Source: Streptomyces apocyni
GTDB taxonomy: Bacteria; Actinomycetota; Actinomycetes; Streptomycetales; Streptomycetaceae
DNA: 51,508 bases
Direction: 5' to 3'
Assembly: GCF_009739465.1 (NCBI RefSeq)
Contig: NZ_WHOM01000076.1
Coordinates: forward strand, 1 to 51,508
Part shown: piece by piece, positions 28,241 to 35,923 of the stretch
How positions within the stretch are numbered: position 1 is the stretch's first letter
Layout of the letters: every line of letters starts with the position of its first letter
The notes under the pieces: model-generated
Database searches by the model: none
What the model was told of the DNA's origin: nothing
Seen by the model: only the letters and a program-made list of their open reading frames with translations
Translations under genes and position numbers: made by a program

Positions 28241-28363
28241 GCGGATCACGATAGCCGGGCCCTCTGACAGCGGACCGGCCGCCGAGCGACAGTCAACCGG
28301 CAGCCAACCGACAGCCCCGGCGCCGAAGGTGTGACCACCGACCGAAACACGATGGAGGACACC

Positions 28364-29317
28364 ATGACCGTGACCACGAACCCCAACCCCAACGCCAGCC
28401 CAAACCCCAGCCCCAACGCCGCCCCCCAGCCGGTCGCGGTCATCGGCCTGGGCAACCTGGGCCAGGTCCTGGCCGAGACCTTCCTGGCACAGGGCCACCC
28501 CACGACCGTATGGAACCGCTCACCCGGCAAGGCCGACAGCCTGGTCGCCAAGGGCGCGACCCTGGCGGACAGCGCCGCCGACGCGATCGCGGCGGGTGAG
28601 CTCGTCATCATCGCCGTACTGGACTACGAGGCCGTACGACAGCTGCTGATCCCCGCCGCCGACACCCTCCGGGGCCGTACCCTGCTCAACGTCACCACCG
28701 GAACCCCGGCCCCGGCACGCGAGTTGGCCGCCTGGGTGTCCTCACACCGAGCCGACTACCTCGACGGCGCGGTGTACGCGGTGCCGCAGACGATCGGGAC
28801 GCCGGAGGCGTTCGTCCTCTACAGCGGCTCGGCCGACGCTTTCACCACGTACGAGAGGGAGCTGAAGCTCCTGGGCACGGCCACCTTCGTCGGCGCTGAC
28901 CCCGGCCTGTCCTCGCTGTACGACGTGTCTCTGCTCAGCGGGATGTACGGGATGTTCGCGGGCTTCTTCCAGGCGCTGGCCCTGGCCGACTCGGCGGGGA
29001 TCGCGGCCACGGAGCTCACCGGCCTGCTGGTGCCGTGGCTGAACGGGGCGGCCGCCGCGCTGCCCGGCTTCGCTCAGGAGATCGACTCGGGCGACTACAG
29101 CACCGAGACGTCCAACCTGGACATCAACACCGTAGGCCTGGGCAACATCCTGAACGCCACCAAGGCCCAGGGCCTCGGCACGGAACTGCTCGCGCCGCTG
29201 CACGCGCTCTTCGAGCGGCAGATCGAGGAGGGCCATGGCGCGGCCAGCCTCTCCCGCGCGATCGAGTCACTACGCGAGACCCAGGCGGAAGCGGAAACCG
29301 CATCGTCCGCGACCTAA
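28364..29317 (+). CDS. NAD(P)-dependent imine reductase/beta-hydroxyacid dehydrogenase-like enzyme
   Basis: A 317-aa 6-phosphogluconate-dehydrogenase-superfamily reductase. The Rossmann motif VIGLGNLGQVLAETFL is followed by VWNRSPGKAD (the Arg favours NADPH) and the long interdomain helix of the imine reductase type. The C-terminal half (EIDSGDYSTETSNLDINT) resembles imine reductases. The N-terminus has an Asn-Pro repeat (NPNPNASPNPSPN). The start ATG 28364 has GGAGG 5 bases upstream; in-frame ATG 28331 is less likely. Divergence from the SARP gene suggests it is a regulated biosynthetic or detoxifying enzyme. The stop overlaps the convergent gene by 4 bp. Confidence 0.8.
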   Translation: MTVTTNPNPNASPNPSPNAAPQPVAVIGLGNLGQVLAETFLAQGHPTTVWNRSPGKADSLVAKGATLADSAADAIAAGELVIIAVLDYEAVRQLLIPAADTLRGRTLLNVTTGTPAPARELAAWVSSHRADYLDGAVYAVPQTIGTPEAFVLYSGSADAFTTYERELKLLGTATFVGADPGLSSLYDVSLLSGMYGMFAGFFQALALADSAGIAATELTGLLVPWLNGAAAALPGFAQEIDSGDYSTETSNLDINTVGLGNILNATKAQGLGTELLAPLHALFERQIEEGHGAASLSRAIESLRETQAEAETASSAT

Positions 29318-30066
29318 GTCCGGGCGACATACACGGTGTTGGTCGCGACACTCTCCTGGAGCGGATTGTCGAAGGTCACGACATGCGCCCGCGACTCGCG
29401 AAAGGCGGTCGCGAGTGCGGCACTGAAGGCGTCGCTGGGCGGGTCGTTGGACCACAGGGCGAAGACGCCGCCGGGGTGCAGGTGTTGCTCGGCGAGTACG
29501 CGCAGGCCGTCGGGCCGGTACAGCGCCGCGTGGCTCGGGTGCAGCACATGCTCCGGGGAGTGGTCGATGTCGACCAGAACGGCGTGGAAGCGCCGCCCGG
29601 GCGCCTCGGGGTCGAGGCCCTGGGCGGCGTCGGCGTCGGCATCGCCGTCAGCACCGCCGCCAGCGGCGGCCCGGGCGAAGAAGTCACCCTGGGCCAGTCG
29701 GCAGCGGGGGTCATCGGTGAGCCGGGGCCCCAGCGGCACCAGACCCCGCTGATGCCAGTCGATGACCTCGCCGAGCGCATCAAGTACGGTCAGCGAGCGG
29801 ACCCGGGGGTCATCGAGGACCGCACCCGCGGTGTACCCGAGGCCGAGTCCGCCCACGACGACATCGAGTTCGGTGCCGGGCGCCGCTTCCAGGCCGAGCC
29901 GGGCGAGCGCGATCTCCCCGGCCGTGAACATGCTGGACATCAGGAACTCGTCGCCCAGCTTGACCTCGTACACATCGCTGCCGGTAGCGGGATCGCGGCG
30001 GCGCCTGAGGCTGAGATCGCCCATGGTCGTCGGCCGCCAGTCGAGTTCCTCAAAGTGCGCGCGCAT
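29314..30066 (-). CDS. Spermidine synthase-like SAM-dependent enzyme
   Basis: The 250-aa protein has a class I methyltransferase/aminopropyltransferase fold: VVVGGLGLGYTAGAVLDDP is motif I, LTVLDALGEVIDWHQ motif II and FHAVLVDIDHSP the central acidic motif. The usual spermidine synthase GGGxGG is GGLGLG here, as in the spermidine-synthase-like subgroup of unknown role. An Ala/Gly/Asp insert (AAAGGGADGDADADAAQ) looks disordered. The start ATG 30066 gives MRAHFEELDW; GTG 30093 is also open. Overlapping convergent ends (29314-29317) link it only physically to the reductase. Confidence 0.78.
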   Translation of the reverse strand: MRAHFEELDWRPTTMGDLSLRRRRDPATGSDVYEVKLGDEFLMSSMFTAGEIALARLGLEAAPGTELDVVVGGLGLGYTAGAVLDDPRVRSLTVLDALGEVIDWHQRGLVPLGPRLTDDPRCRLAQGDFFARAAAGGGADGDADADAAQGLDPEAPGRRFHAVLVDIDHSPEHVLHPSHAALYRPDGLRVLAEQHLHPGGVFALWSNDPPSDAFSAALATAFRESRAHVVTFDNPLQESVATNTVYVART

Positions 30067-30122
30067 AGGCAAGGACAGTACCCCGCACGCCACTCCGCAC
30101 GCCGCGCCTCGCTCTCAGCCGC

Positions 30123-30758
30123 TCAACGCGCGGTGGCCGCCGCCACCAGCTCCTCCGTCCGCACCACCCGCGCGAAGCCCCCACCCTGCAGGGACACGGC
30201 CGTCGCCCGGGCCAGCTCATCCGCCGTGAGCTGCCACCCAAACGGCCCCTCCAGGCCGAACGTATAGGTCGCGTCCAGCGCGAACAGGACGTCGTAGCCG
30301 AGGTTTCCGCCCATTCGGGCGGTCGTCTCCACGCACATGTTGGTCTGTATCCCGGTCACGACGAACTGCGTGATGCCCGCCTCCTTGAACCACGCGTCCA
30401 GATCGGGTGTCCCGTAGAACGCCGAGTTGACGCGCTTCGTCAGCAGCAGCTCCGCCCCGGCCCCCTTCCCGCGCCGCCGCTCGACGTACTCCTTGAAGCC
30501 GTTGCCCGGCCGCCCCACCCCAAGCGGCGATCCGGGCTGGTCCGAATCGTGCCGTGCGAAGACGACCGGCCGCCCCGTGGCCTGCCATACGTCGATCAGC
30601 GAGGCGATGTTGCCGTCGGCCTCCGGGTGGTTGCGCACCCCCCAGAAGTCCAGCTCCTCAAACCCCTGTTGTACGTCCACCACGACCAGTGCCGCGTTAG
30701 CTGCGATCTCCATGCCTGCGATCTCCATGCCTGCGATCTCCATGCCTGCGATCTCCAT
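30123..30758 (-). CDS. Isochorismatase-family cysteine hydrolase with tandem start codons
   Basis: The product is 196-211 aa depending on start. The catalytic triad is visible: Asp in ALVVVDVQQGF, Lys in LLLTKRVNSAF, Cys in VTGIQTNMCVETTAR. The family hydrolyses isochorismate, nicotinamide or other amides; the substrate is unknown. The start lies in four perfect 15-nt repeats that give MEIAG MEIAG MEIAG MEIAA, so ATGs at 30758, 30743, 30728 and 30713 are all in frame. Each unit carries GGAG 8-9 bases before the next ATG. It is divergent from an AraC/GlxA regulator 75 bases away, its likely controller. Confidence 0.9.
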   Translation of the reverse strand: MEIAGMEIAGMEIAGMEIAANAALVVVDVQQGFEELDFWGVRNHPEADGNIASLIDVWQATGRPVVFARHDSDQPGSPLGVGRPGNGFKEYVERRRGKGAGAELLLTKRVNSAFYGTPDLDAWFKEAGITQFVVTGIQTNMCVETTARMGGNLGYDVLFALDATYTFGLEGPFGWQLTADELARATAVSLQGGGFARVVRTEELVAAATAR

Positions 30759-30760
30759 GC
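30701..30760. repeat. Four perfect 15-nt tandem repeats at the isochorismatase start
   Basis: Unit CTGCGATCTCCATGC on the plus strand, four contiguous identical copies. On the coding strand each unit supplies a start codon and a Shine-Dalgarno-like GGAG for the next. Confidence 0.97.
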
Positions 30761-30832
30761 CCACGATGCTGCCGCGTCAGCCCGCCCCACCCCAGACCCA
30801 CAAAAGCCACCGATCGATGGTTTACTGCCACC

Positions 30833-31795
30833 GTGAACAAGGTGAACGTCGCGCTCCTCGCCTTCCCGGGAATCCGCGCGTTCGACACCTCCGTCATCAC
30901 GGAGGTCTGGGGCACCGACCACACCGACCGCGGCGTCCCCGCCTTCGACCTGCGCCGCGTCGCCGCCGACCCCGCGCCCATCCCCCTGCGCGGCGGCCTC
31001 AGCCTCACCCCCGACCGCACCCTGACTTGGCTGGACCGCGCCAGCCTGATCCTGGTCCCCGGCCTGGACGACCACCGCTCCCCCGCCCCGGACCCGGTAC
31101 TCCGCGCCCTGCGCCGCGCACACCACAGGGGCACCCCCATCGCCGCCCTGTGCGGTGGCGCCTTCACCGTCGCCCAGGCGGGCCTGCTCGACGGCCGCCG
31201 CGCGGTCACCCACTGGAACCTCGCCGAACTGCTCCGCACCCAGCACCCCCAGGTCACCGTCGAACCCGACGCCCTCTTCATCGAGGACGACAACATCTGG
31301 ACGTCCGCCGGTACGGCCGCCGGCATCGACCTCTGCCTGCACCTGATCCGTACGGCACACGGCGCGGAGGCGGCCGCGTCCATCGCCCGCTCGATGGTCA
31401 CCGCGCCGTTCCGCACCGGCACCCAGGCACAGTTCATCGAGCACCCCACCCCGCACGCGGACCGCGACGCCGACGCCCTGGCGTCCGTACGCGAACACGC
31501 CCTCCGCCACCTCCACGAACCCCTGACCATCGCCGACCTCGCCGCACAGGCCGGGATGTCCGCACGCTCCTTCGCCCGCCACTTCACCGCGGCCACCGGC
31601 AGCACCCCGCTGCGCTGGCTCCTGGACCAACGCGTCGCAGCCGCCCAGAAGCTCCTGGAACACACCGACCTGCCCATGCCGGAAGTCGCGCGCCGCGCGG
31701 GCTTCGGCAGCGAGATCACCATGCGCCAGCACTTCACCACCCGCCTCTCCACCAGCCCCCGCGCCTACCGCGCGTCGTTCGCCGCCACTCGGTGA
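30833..31795 (+). CDS. GlxA-type transcriptional regulator (DJ-1/PfpI plus AraC HTH)
   Basis: A 320-aa regulator of the same architecture as the one at 23.8 kb but clearly distinct in sequence. The N-terminal DJ-1/PfpI domain has AALCGGAFTVAQAG with a Cys at the elbow. The C-terminal AraC HTH is at about 225-318 (EPLTIADLAAQAGMSARSFARHF; MPEVARRAGFGSEITMRQHF). GTG start 30833 (MNKVNVALLAF). The palindromic ACCGATCGATGGT at about 30809-30821, in the region shared with the isochorismatase gene, could be its operator. It probably controls that gene. Confidence 0.9.
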   Translation: MNKVNVALLAFPGIRAFDTSVITEVWGTDHTDRGVPAFDLRRVAADPAPIPLRGGLSLTPDRTLTWLDRASLILVPGLDDHRSPAPDPVLRALRRAHHRGTPIAALCGGAFTVAQAGLLDGRRAVTHWNLAELLRTQHPQVTVEPDALFIEDDNIWTSAGTAAGIDLCLHLIRTAHGAEAAASIARSMVTAPFRTGTQAQFIEHPTPHADRDADALASVREHALRHLHEPLTIADLAAQAGMSARSFARHFTAATGSTPLRWLLDQRVAAAQKLLEHTDLPMPEVARRAGFGSEITMRQHFTTRLSTSPRAYRASFAATR

Positions 31796-31908
31796 TCCGC
31801 GCCGCGCCCCTGAGGGACCGCGCCGCAGACGGCGCCTTGAGCCGCAGACGACGCCATGCGAAGGGGCCCCCTCCCCCTCCATTTGCCACACCAGGTATCT
31901 TGCATCAC

Positions 31909-32289
31909 ATGGAACCAGGTGATTCGACCAAGCAGGCCCGGGCCGCTGCCCAGCTACGCAAGGGCGTCCTGGAGTACTGCGTGCTCGCCCTGATGCGGGA
32001 CCGTCCCCGCTACGGCGTGGAACTCCTCCACGCCCTGGAGGACTCCGGCGCCCTGGCCACCAGCCAGGGCACGGTCTACCCGTTGCTCTCCCGGCTCCGC
32101 CGCGACGACCTGGTCACCACCACCTGGCAGGAGTCCGCCTCCGGCCCGCCCCGCCGCTACTACGCGCTGACCGACAGCGGCCGGGCCGCGCTCGACGAGT
32201 TCACCCGCGTCTGGCCCGGCTTCCGTAACGCCGTCGACGCCTTCCTGACCACCCCGCACCCGCACCCCCACCCCGGAGACCGCGCATGA
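31909..32289 (+). CDS. PadR-family transcriptional regulator
   Basis: A 126-aa dimeric winged-helix repressor: QLRKGVLEYCVLALMRDRPRYGVELLHAL, then TSQGTVYPLLSRLRRDDLVTT (recognition helix) and PPRRYYALTDSGRAAL (wing). The ATG at 31909 is preceded by TATCTT (31896-31901) at leaderless spacing and no Shine-Dalgarno. ACCAGGT at 31890-31896 and again at 31914-31920 is a candidate operator repeat. Its last bases overlap the next gene (ATGA), the standard PadR-HAAS pairing, in which PadR controls a membrane-stress protein. Confidence 0.93.
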   Translation: MEPGDSTKQARAAAQLRKGVLEYCVLALMRDRPRYGVELLHALEDSGALATSQGTVYPLLSRLRRDDLVTTTWQESASGPPRRYYALTDSGRAALDEFTRVWPGFRNAVDAFLTTPHPHPHPGDRA

Positions 32290-32912
32290 AGACCACCGCC
32301 GACCCCGTACGCGACTACCTCAGCGCCGTCGAGCGCGAGTCCTCAGCGCTCCCCGCCGACCGTCGCCAGGAACTCGTCGCCGACCTCGCCGAGCACATCG
32401 AAGTGACGCGCGCCGAACGCCCCGACACCACGATCGCCGAGGTCCTCGCGGAGCTGGGAGACCCCCGCACGATCGCGGCGACAGCACTAGCCGAAACAGG
32501 AACCGGGACCGGGCCCGGGCCCACCGGCACCCCCACCCGGAGCGACGCGCACGCACCCGTCCGGCGCGGCAAGGTACACCCCCTGGTCCCGCTCCTGATG
32601 CTCACCCTCTCGCTGCCCTTCACGATGGTCTTCGACATGGGCCCCGACGCGGCGTTCAACCCCGGCACCGTGTTCGGCTTCCTGTTCCGCGTCACCGGCG
32701 CGGTACTCCTCTGCACCTCAGTGCACTGGACCGCCGTCCAGAAGACCACCGGCGTCCTGCTCACCGTCATCGTGCCGATCACCTTCTTCGTCACCATCAA
32801 CCTGATCACGGGCCACGCGACCGAAGAGATCCCGGCCCTCCTGTCCAGCCTGGGAATCCTCGCCCTGATCACCGGCACGGCCCTATGGCTCTGGCGGACC
32901 CGCCGCGCCTGA
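32286..32912 (+). CDS. HAAS-domain membrane protein (DUF1700-like), partner of PadR
   Basis: A 208-aa protein. Residues 1-65 form the HAAS helical domain (VRDYLSAVERESSALPADRRQELVADLAEHIE...AELGDPRTIA), the typical partner of PadR. Four hydrophobic segments follow (about 100-120, 125-148, 152-172, 180-202). The ATG overlaps the padR stop by 4 bp, indicating translational coupling. A Thr/Gly/Pro linker separates the two parts. The HAAS domain is thought to relay membrane state to PadR; the signal is unknown here. Its 3' end overlaps a convergent small gene by about 30 bp. Confidence 0.88.
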   Translation: MKTTADPVRDYLSAVERESSALPADRRQELVADLAEHIEVTRAERPDTTIAEVLAELGDPRTIAATALAETGTGTGPGPTGTPTRSDAHAPVRRGKVHPLVPLLMLTLSLPFTMVFDMGPDAAFNPGTVFGFLFRVTGAVLLCTSVHWTAVQKTTGVLLTVIVPITFFVTINLITGHATEEIPALLSSLGILALITGTALWLWRTRRA

Positions 32913-33200
32913 CCACGACCGCCAACGTTCCGATCCGCACAGCTGACTCCCCCATCCAGCGCGTGCGGCTGGACACCGCACCGCACATGGGCACATCCCT
33001 CTGTCCGACTCGGCGAGGGTGTCCTTGCGAAGCTGCTCCATGCTGGCGCTGGAGCGCATCAGTTCGGTCATACCGTCACCGCTGTAGTACCCACGGCGCT
33101 GGGGTCCATCGCTGGCGGCCCGGTCCCACCCCAGCGGATACGGATCGTCCGAGCTCAGCGTGGGGGAGGGGTTCTTGCCCCACCACTCAGGGCAGTTCAT
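32883..33200 (-). CDS. Small hypothetical protein, C-terminus possibly scrambled
   Basis: A 105-aa product of unknown family. The first 70 residues (MNCPEWWGKNPSPTLSSDDP...) look like a real protein with two tryptophans and a charged helix (SMEQLRKDTLAESDRG). The last 35 residues are Arg/Gly/Cys-rich and overlap the convergent HAAS gene, so the true end may have been lost. ATG 33200 lies 2 bases after the stop of the upstream gene, so translation is probably coupled. Confidence 0.5.
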   Translation of the reverse strand: MNCPEWWGKNPSPTLSSDDPYPLGWDRAASDGPQRRGYYSGDGMTELMRSSASMEQLRKDTLAESDRGMCPCAVRCPAARAGWGSQLCGSERWRSWSGAAGPPEP

Positions 33201-33202
33201 TG

Positions 33203-33481
33203 TCAGTCCGGCCGCGATGGCGCACGCCAGGTCCGCGCAGTACCACGAACCTCAGCGGCCACGGCGACGTCCTCGGGCACGAATTCGTAGTTCTCCTGGG
33301 ATACACGGACCAAGTCCATGTACATGAGCGCGGCTTCCGAGCTGCCGAGCATTGTCCCGTGGCCCTCGACACCCCAGCGGGTGAGGTGGCGTGCTCCCTC
33401 GTCCAGGCCATCCTCAGGAGCGGTGGGGAAGATCTCGCGCAGGGCAGCGCGGGCGATCTCCATCGCGCTTCGTGTCTGCAT
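33203..33481 (-). CDS. Small hypothetical protein
   Basis: A 92-aa protein of unknown function with helices rich in acidic residues (MEIARAALREIFPTAPEDGLDEGARHLTRWG, then LMYMDLVRVSQENYEFVPEDVAVAAEV). The ATG at 33481 follows AAGGA at good spacing. It is the middle gene of a three-gene minus-strand group (34130 to 32883) with gaps of 22 and 2 bases. No membrane segment or motif is recognised. Confidence 0.6.
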   Translation of the reverse strand: MQTRSAMEIARAALREIFPTAPEDGLDEGARHLTRWGVEGHGTMLGSSEAALMYMDLVRVSQENYEFVPEDVAVAAEVRGTARTWRAPSRPD

Positions 33482-33503
33482 CAGAACAGTCCTTCCTGCG
33501 GGG

Positions 33504-34130
33504 TCAGGGGTGGTTGGCGCGCGCGCTGCACACGAGGCACTTGTCCTGGTACGCGGTCATCCACGTCACCGCGCGGGCGAAGCTCTCGGCTGAGGCGAGG
33601 GCCTCGGTACGGTCCAGTTCAGCAAGTTCGACAGCGCAGAGCACGTCTCGGACAAGGATCTCCCAGTGGTCCTGTGCCGTCTTCCAGTCCCCCCGATGCG
33701 CCCGCCTTACATAGCGATCCAGGAACTCCTGGTCGATTGCGCTCTTCAGGTGCAGTGACTCAAGAAAGGTGATCCTTCCCGGCAACTTGAGGCGGCGGCC
33801 CAGACTCCTTTGTTGGAAGAGGTGGTTGGTAGCGATGTCCTTGACCCGCTGCATCCGGGCCGCGATCACATGGCCAGCCACTCCACCGATCAGTGCGGGT
33901 ACCAGCAGCCAGCCAAGTACCGACGCACCCCAGGACGATACGTGCGCGGGCGCGTCGATGAGCGTGAACACCTTGTAGATGCCGCTCCAGCCCTCCTTGG
34001 ATCGACTGGCACCCCACACCCAGACGAACCCGACGACCAAGGCGATCGGTATCCCCCAGTCGATGAACCATTGAGTAACGCCCGACAGCGCCTTGCGCGA
34101 GCGGAACGTACGCCGTACCCAGACAGCCAT
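33504..34130 (-). CDS. Membrane protein, DUF6313-like
   Basis: A 208-aa protein with two hydrophobic segments (about 20-45, WFIDWGIPIALVVGFVWVWG; about 65-90, VLGWLLVPALIGGVAGHVIAA) and a soluble C-terminus with CLVC near the end. The layout recalls the Streptomyces DUF6313 membrane proteins, but this rests on memory. ATG 34130 (MAVWVRRTF) is preferred; the open frame upstream to 34481 is Pro/Arg noise. It heads the small operon with the two hypothetical genes and may continue from the DUF6461 gene 190 bases upstream. Function unknown. Confidence 0.6.
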   Translation of the reverse strand: MAVWVRRTFRSRKALSGVTQWFIDWGIPIALVVGFVWVWGASRSKEGWSGIYKVFTLIDAPAHVSSWGASVLGWLLVPALIGGVAGHVIAARMQRVKDIATNHLFQQRSLGRRLKLPGRITFLESLHLKSAIDQEFLDRYVRRAHRGDWKTAQDHWEILVRDVLCAVELAELDRTEALASAESFARAVTWMTAYQDKCLVCSARANHP

Positions 34131-34320
34131 GGACTGCCCACGCAGCGGGGGCAACGACGGCGGCAACGGAAGCTGAGGTGACGGTGGCAACGAGGCACTC
34201 CAAAGAGGCGTCAGGGCTCGGTCACCGCAAGTGACGCGTTCATGCAGGCCGCGGTTGCAGAGTCGGAGCGGATAGCTGCTGGGCTTGGCTGGACGGCGAT
34301 CGCGTTGGCTGCGGTCGGGG

Positions 34321-35376
34321 TCACTGTCCCTGGGCCGCCTCGTAGAGGTGGTGGAGCAGCCAGAAGCGGTCGACGAGGTCGCCTTCGCCGCCCTGCATGA
34401 CCACGCCGAAGGTGCCCATCGGGTCGGGTCGGTAGCCGGTCTCGCTGGGCAGGTCCAGGTCGAGGGTCTCTGCCAGGCCATGGAGGACGATGGCGCGGCG
34501 GGATGCGAGGCGGGAGGGGAGCTGCCACTTGGGCCGGTTGTCCTGGGGGTCGGTGATCGTGAGTTTGCGAGCTTCGTACACCCCGTCGTGGTAGGCGGCG
34601 GTGAGTTCGTCCCGCAGTCGTTCCCGTGCGGCCGTGGGTGTTCCCTCTGCCGCGAGGGCTGCGATGACCAGTGGATGGTCGGGTATACCGGCGTGGGCGA
34701 TCGCCAGTTCGGCTGCGTACCGGCGCAGCTCGGGCAGCAGCCCCGGCCCGAGATCGCGCGCGTAGCTGGCGAAGGGCTCCTGGTCGAGCAGCGGTGAGCC
34801 GACGACGTGCTGTGGTACCAGGGTTCGCCGTACCGGCACGATGTCCACTGCCTGGTGGGGTCCGGCCGCCCACGCGGTGTCCAGGCGCGCTCCGGTGGCG
34901 CGCTGGAGGGCGGTGAGCGCCGAGCCCCAGCCGGGGGCGTCGAAGTCGATGCCGTGCAGCAGGGGCTGCCAGGCGTCGGGACGAGTGCCGTAGCGGTCCT
35001 CGGGCATCAGCATGTCCAAGGACGAGAGGACGAGGCCGTCTTCAGCAAGGCTCAGTTCGTTGTTCGCGTTGACGTTCCAGTAGGCGCTTGCCGTGCGGCC
35101 CAGTTGGGACAGCGGCCGCAGTACTTCCTCGCGGGAGCCCTGGAAGCCGTTGTTCTCGATAACGACGACCGTCGGCCCCGACCGGGAGACGAATATGACG
35201 TCCTCACCGACCGTCTCGGGGAAGTCGTCCAGCGTGGCAGGACGTGCCTCGCTGGGGTCGCCACCGAAGAGCCGGATCACAGCGGCCTCGTACGCGCAGG
35301 ACACGACGGTGAACGTGGCAGCTTCGGACAGGCCGATGGTCTCAAGGAGCTGGGTGTGAGTGCTGGGGTCAGTCAT
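34321..35376 (-). CDS. DUF6461-domain protein
   Basis: A 351-aa cytoplasmic protein. Residues about 15-130 match the DUF6461 pattern (VVIENNGFQGSREEVLRPLS, then SAYWNVNANNELSLAEDG), found widely in actinobacterial accessory regions, often as stand-alone immunity- or defence-linked proteins of unknown activity. Residues about 130-351 are mainly helical without motifs. The start ATG 35376 (MTDPSTHTQLL) is chosen over upstream in-frame codons. It precedes the DUF6313-like/hypothetical operon on the same strand. No function is assigned. Confidence 0.72.
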   Translation of the reverse strand: MTDPSTHTQLLETIGLSEAATFTVVSCAYEAAVIRLFGGDPSEARPATLDDFPETVGEDVIFVSRSGPTVVVIENNGFQGSREEVLRPLSQLGRTASAYWNVNANNELSLAEDGLVLSSLDMLMPEDRYGTRPDAWQPLLHGIDFDAPGWGSALTALQRATGARLDTAWAAGPHQAVDIVPVRRTLVPQHVVGSPLLDQEPFASYARDLGPGLLPELRRYAAELAIAHAGIPDHPLVIAALAAEGTPTAARERLRDELTAAYHDGVYEARKLTITDPQDNRPKWQLPSRLASRRAIVLHGLAETLDLDLPSETGYRPDPMGTFGVVMQGGEGDLVDRFWLLHHLYEAAQGQ

Positions 35377-35621
35377 CTGCCTGATTGTGGACGCAGCCAC
35401 TGACAGCGGCCCGATCGTCACCAGCGGCCGGTGGCAGCAACGACGGACGGTAGACCAAGGGGCGGGTTGATTCGCGGCGGCGGGACAGCGTCAGGCGGGG
35501 TTGGCATGCTTGCTATGACTGACGACTTGATCGGCAGTTGGCCATGAGCTGGACGACTGTGCTTGCTGTGTTCGAGGCATGACCCAGGTAGCCCCAAAAG
35601 GGGGCCATGGGATGATCTTGA

Positions 35622-35786
35622 AGCGTTGAGGGCTTGCTGAGCGGCCCCGCCGGGGTGTGGCAGCGGCCCGCCGTGAACGCCGCCGCCGCGCACGAGGTCC
35701 GCCTGCCGCTGTCCGGCCGCTCCCGCGATGCGCTGGGGCACTACCTCGCCGCGCTGCGCCCCGACCGCCTGCCCGTCCAGCCGTAG
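35622..35786 (+). pseudogene. Possible coding remnant in the 35377-35923 gap
   Basis: An open stretch bounded by TGA (35619-35621) and TAG (35784-35786) has coding-like composition (EVRLPLSGRSRDALGHYLAALRP) but no start with a Shine-Dalgarno and no family I recognise. The rest of the gap holds only the kinase Shine-Dalgarno GGAGGG (35911-35916). Confidence 0.25.
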
Positions 35787-35923
35787 AAGGAGACCCGGCT
35801 CCGGCTCATCCACGCCTATCCGCTGGCCGGTCTTGCCTACGCGGTCACCTGGCGTCCCTGGGTATCGTGCAGTTTCCCGCGCCTGTTCCGATCTTGGCGG
35901 GATACCGAGCGGAGGGCGTGACG

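Noticed and set aside
30701..30760. CRISPR-like array
   Set aside because: The four units are contiguous with no spacers and lie in a coding start; it is a tandem repeat. No CRISPR or cas genes were seen anywhere.
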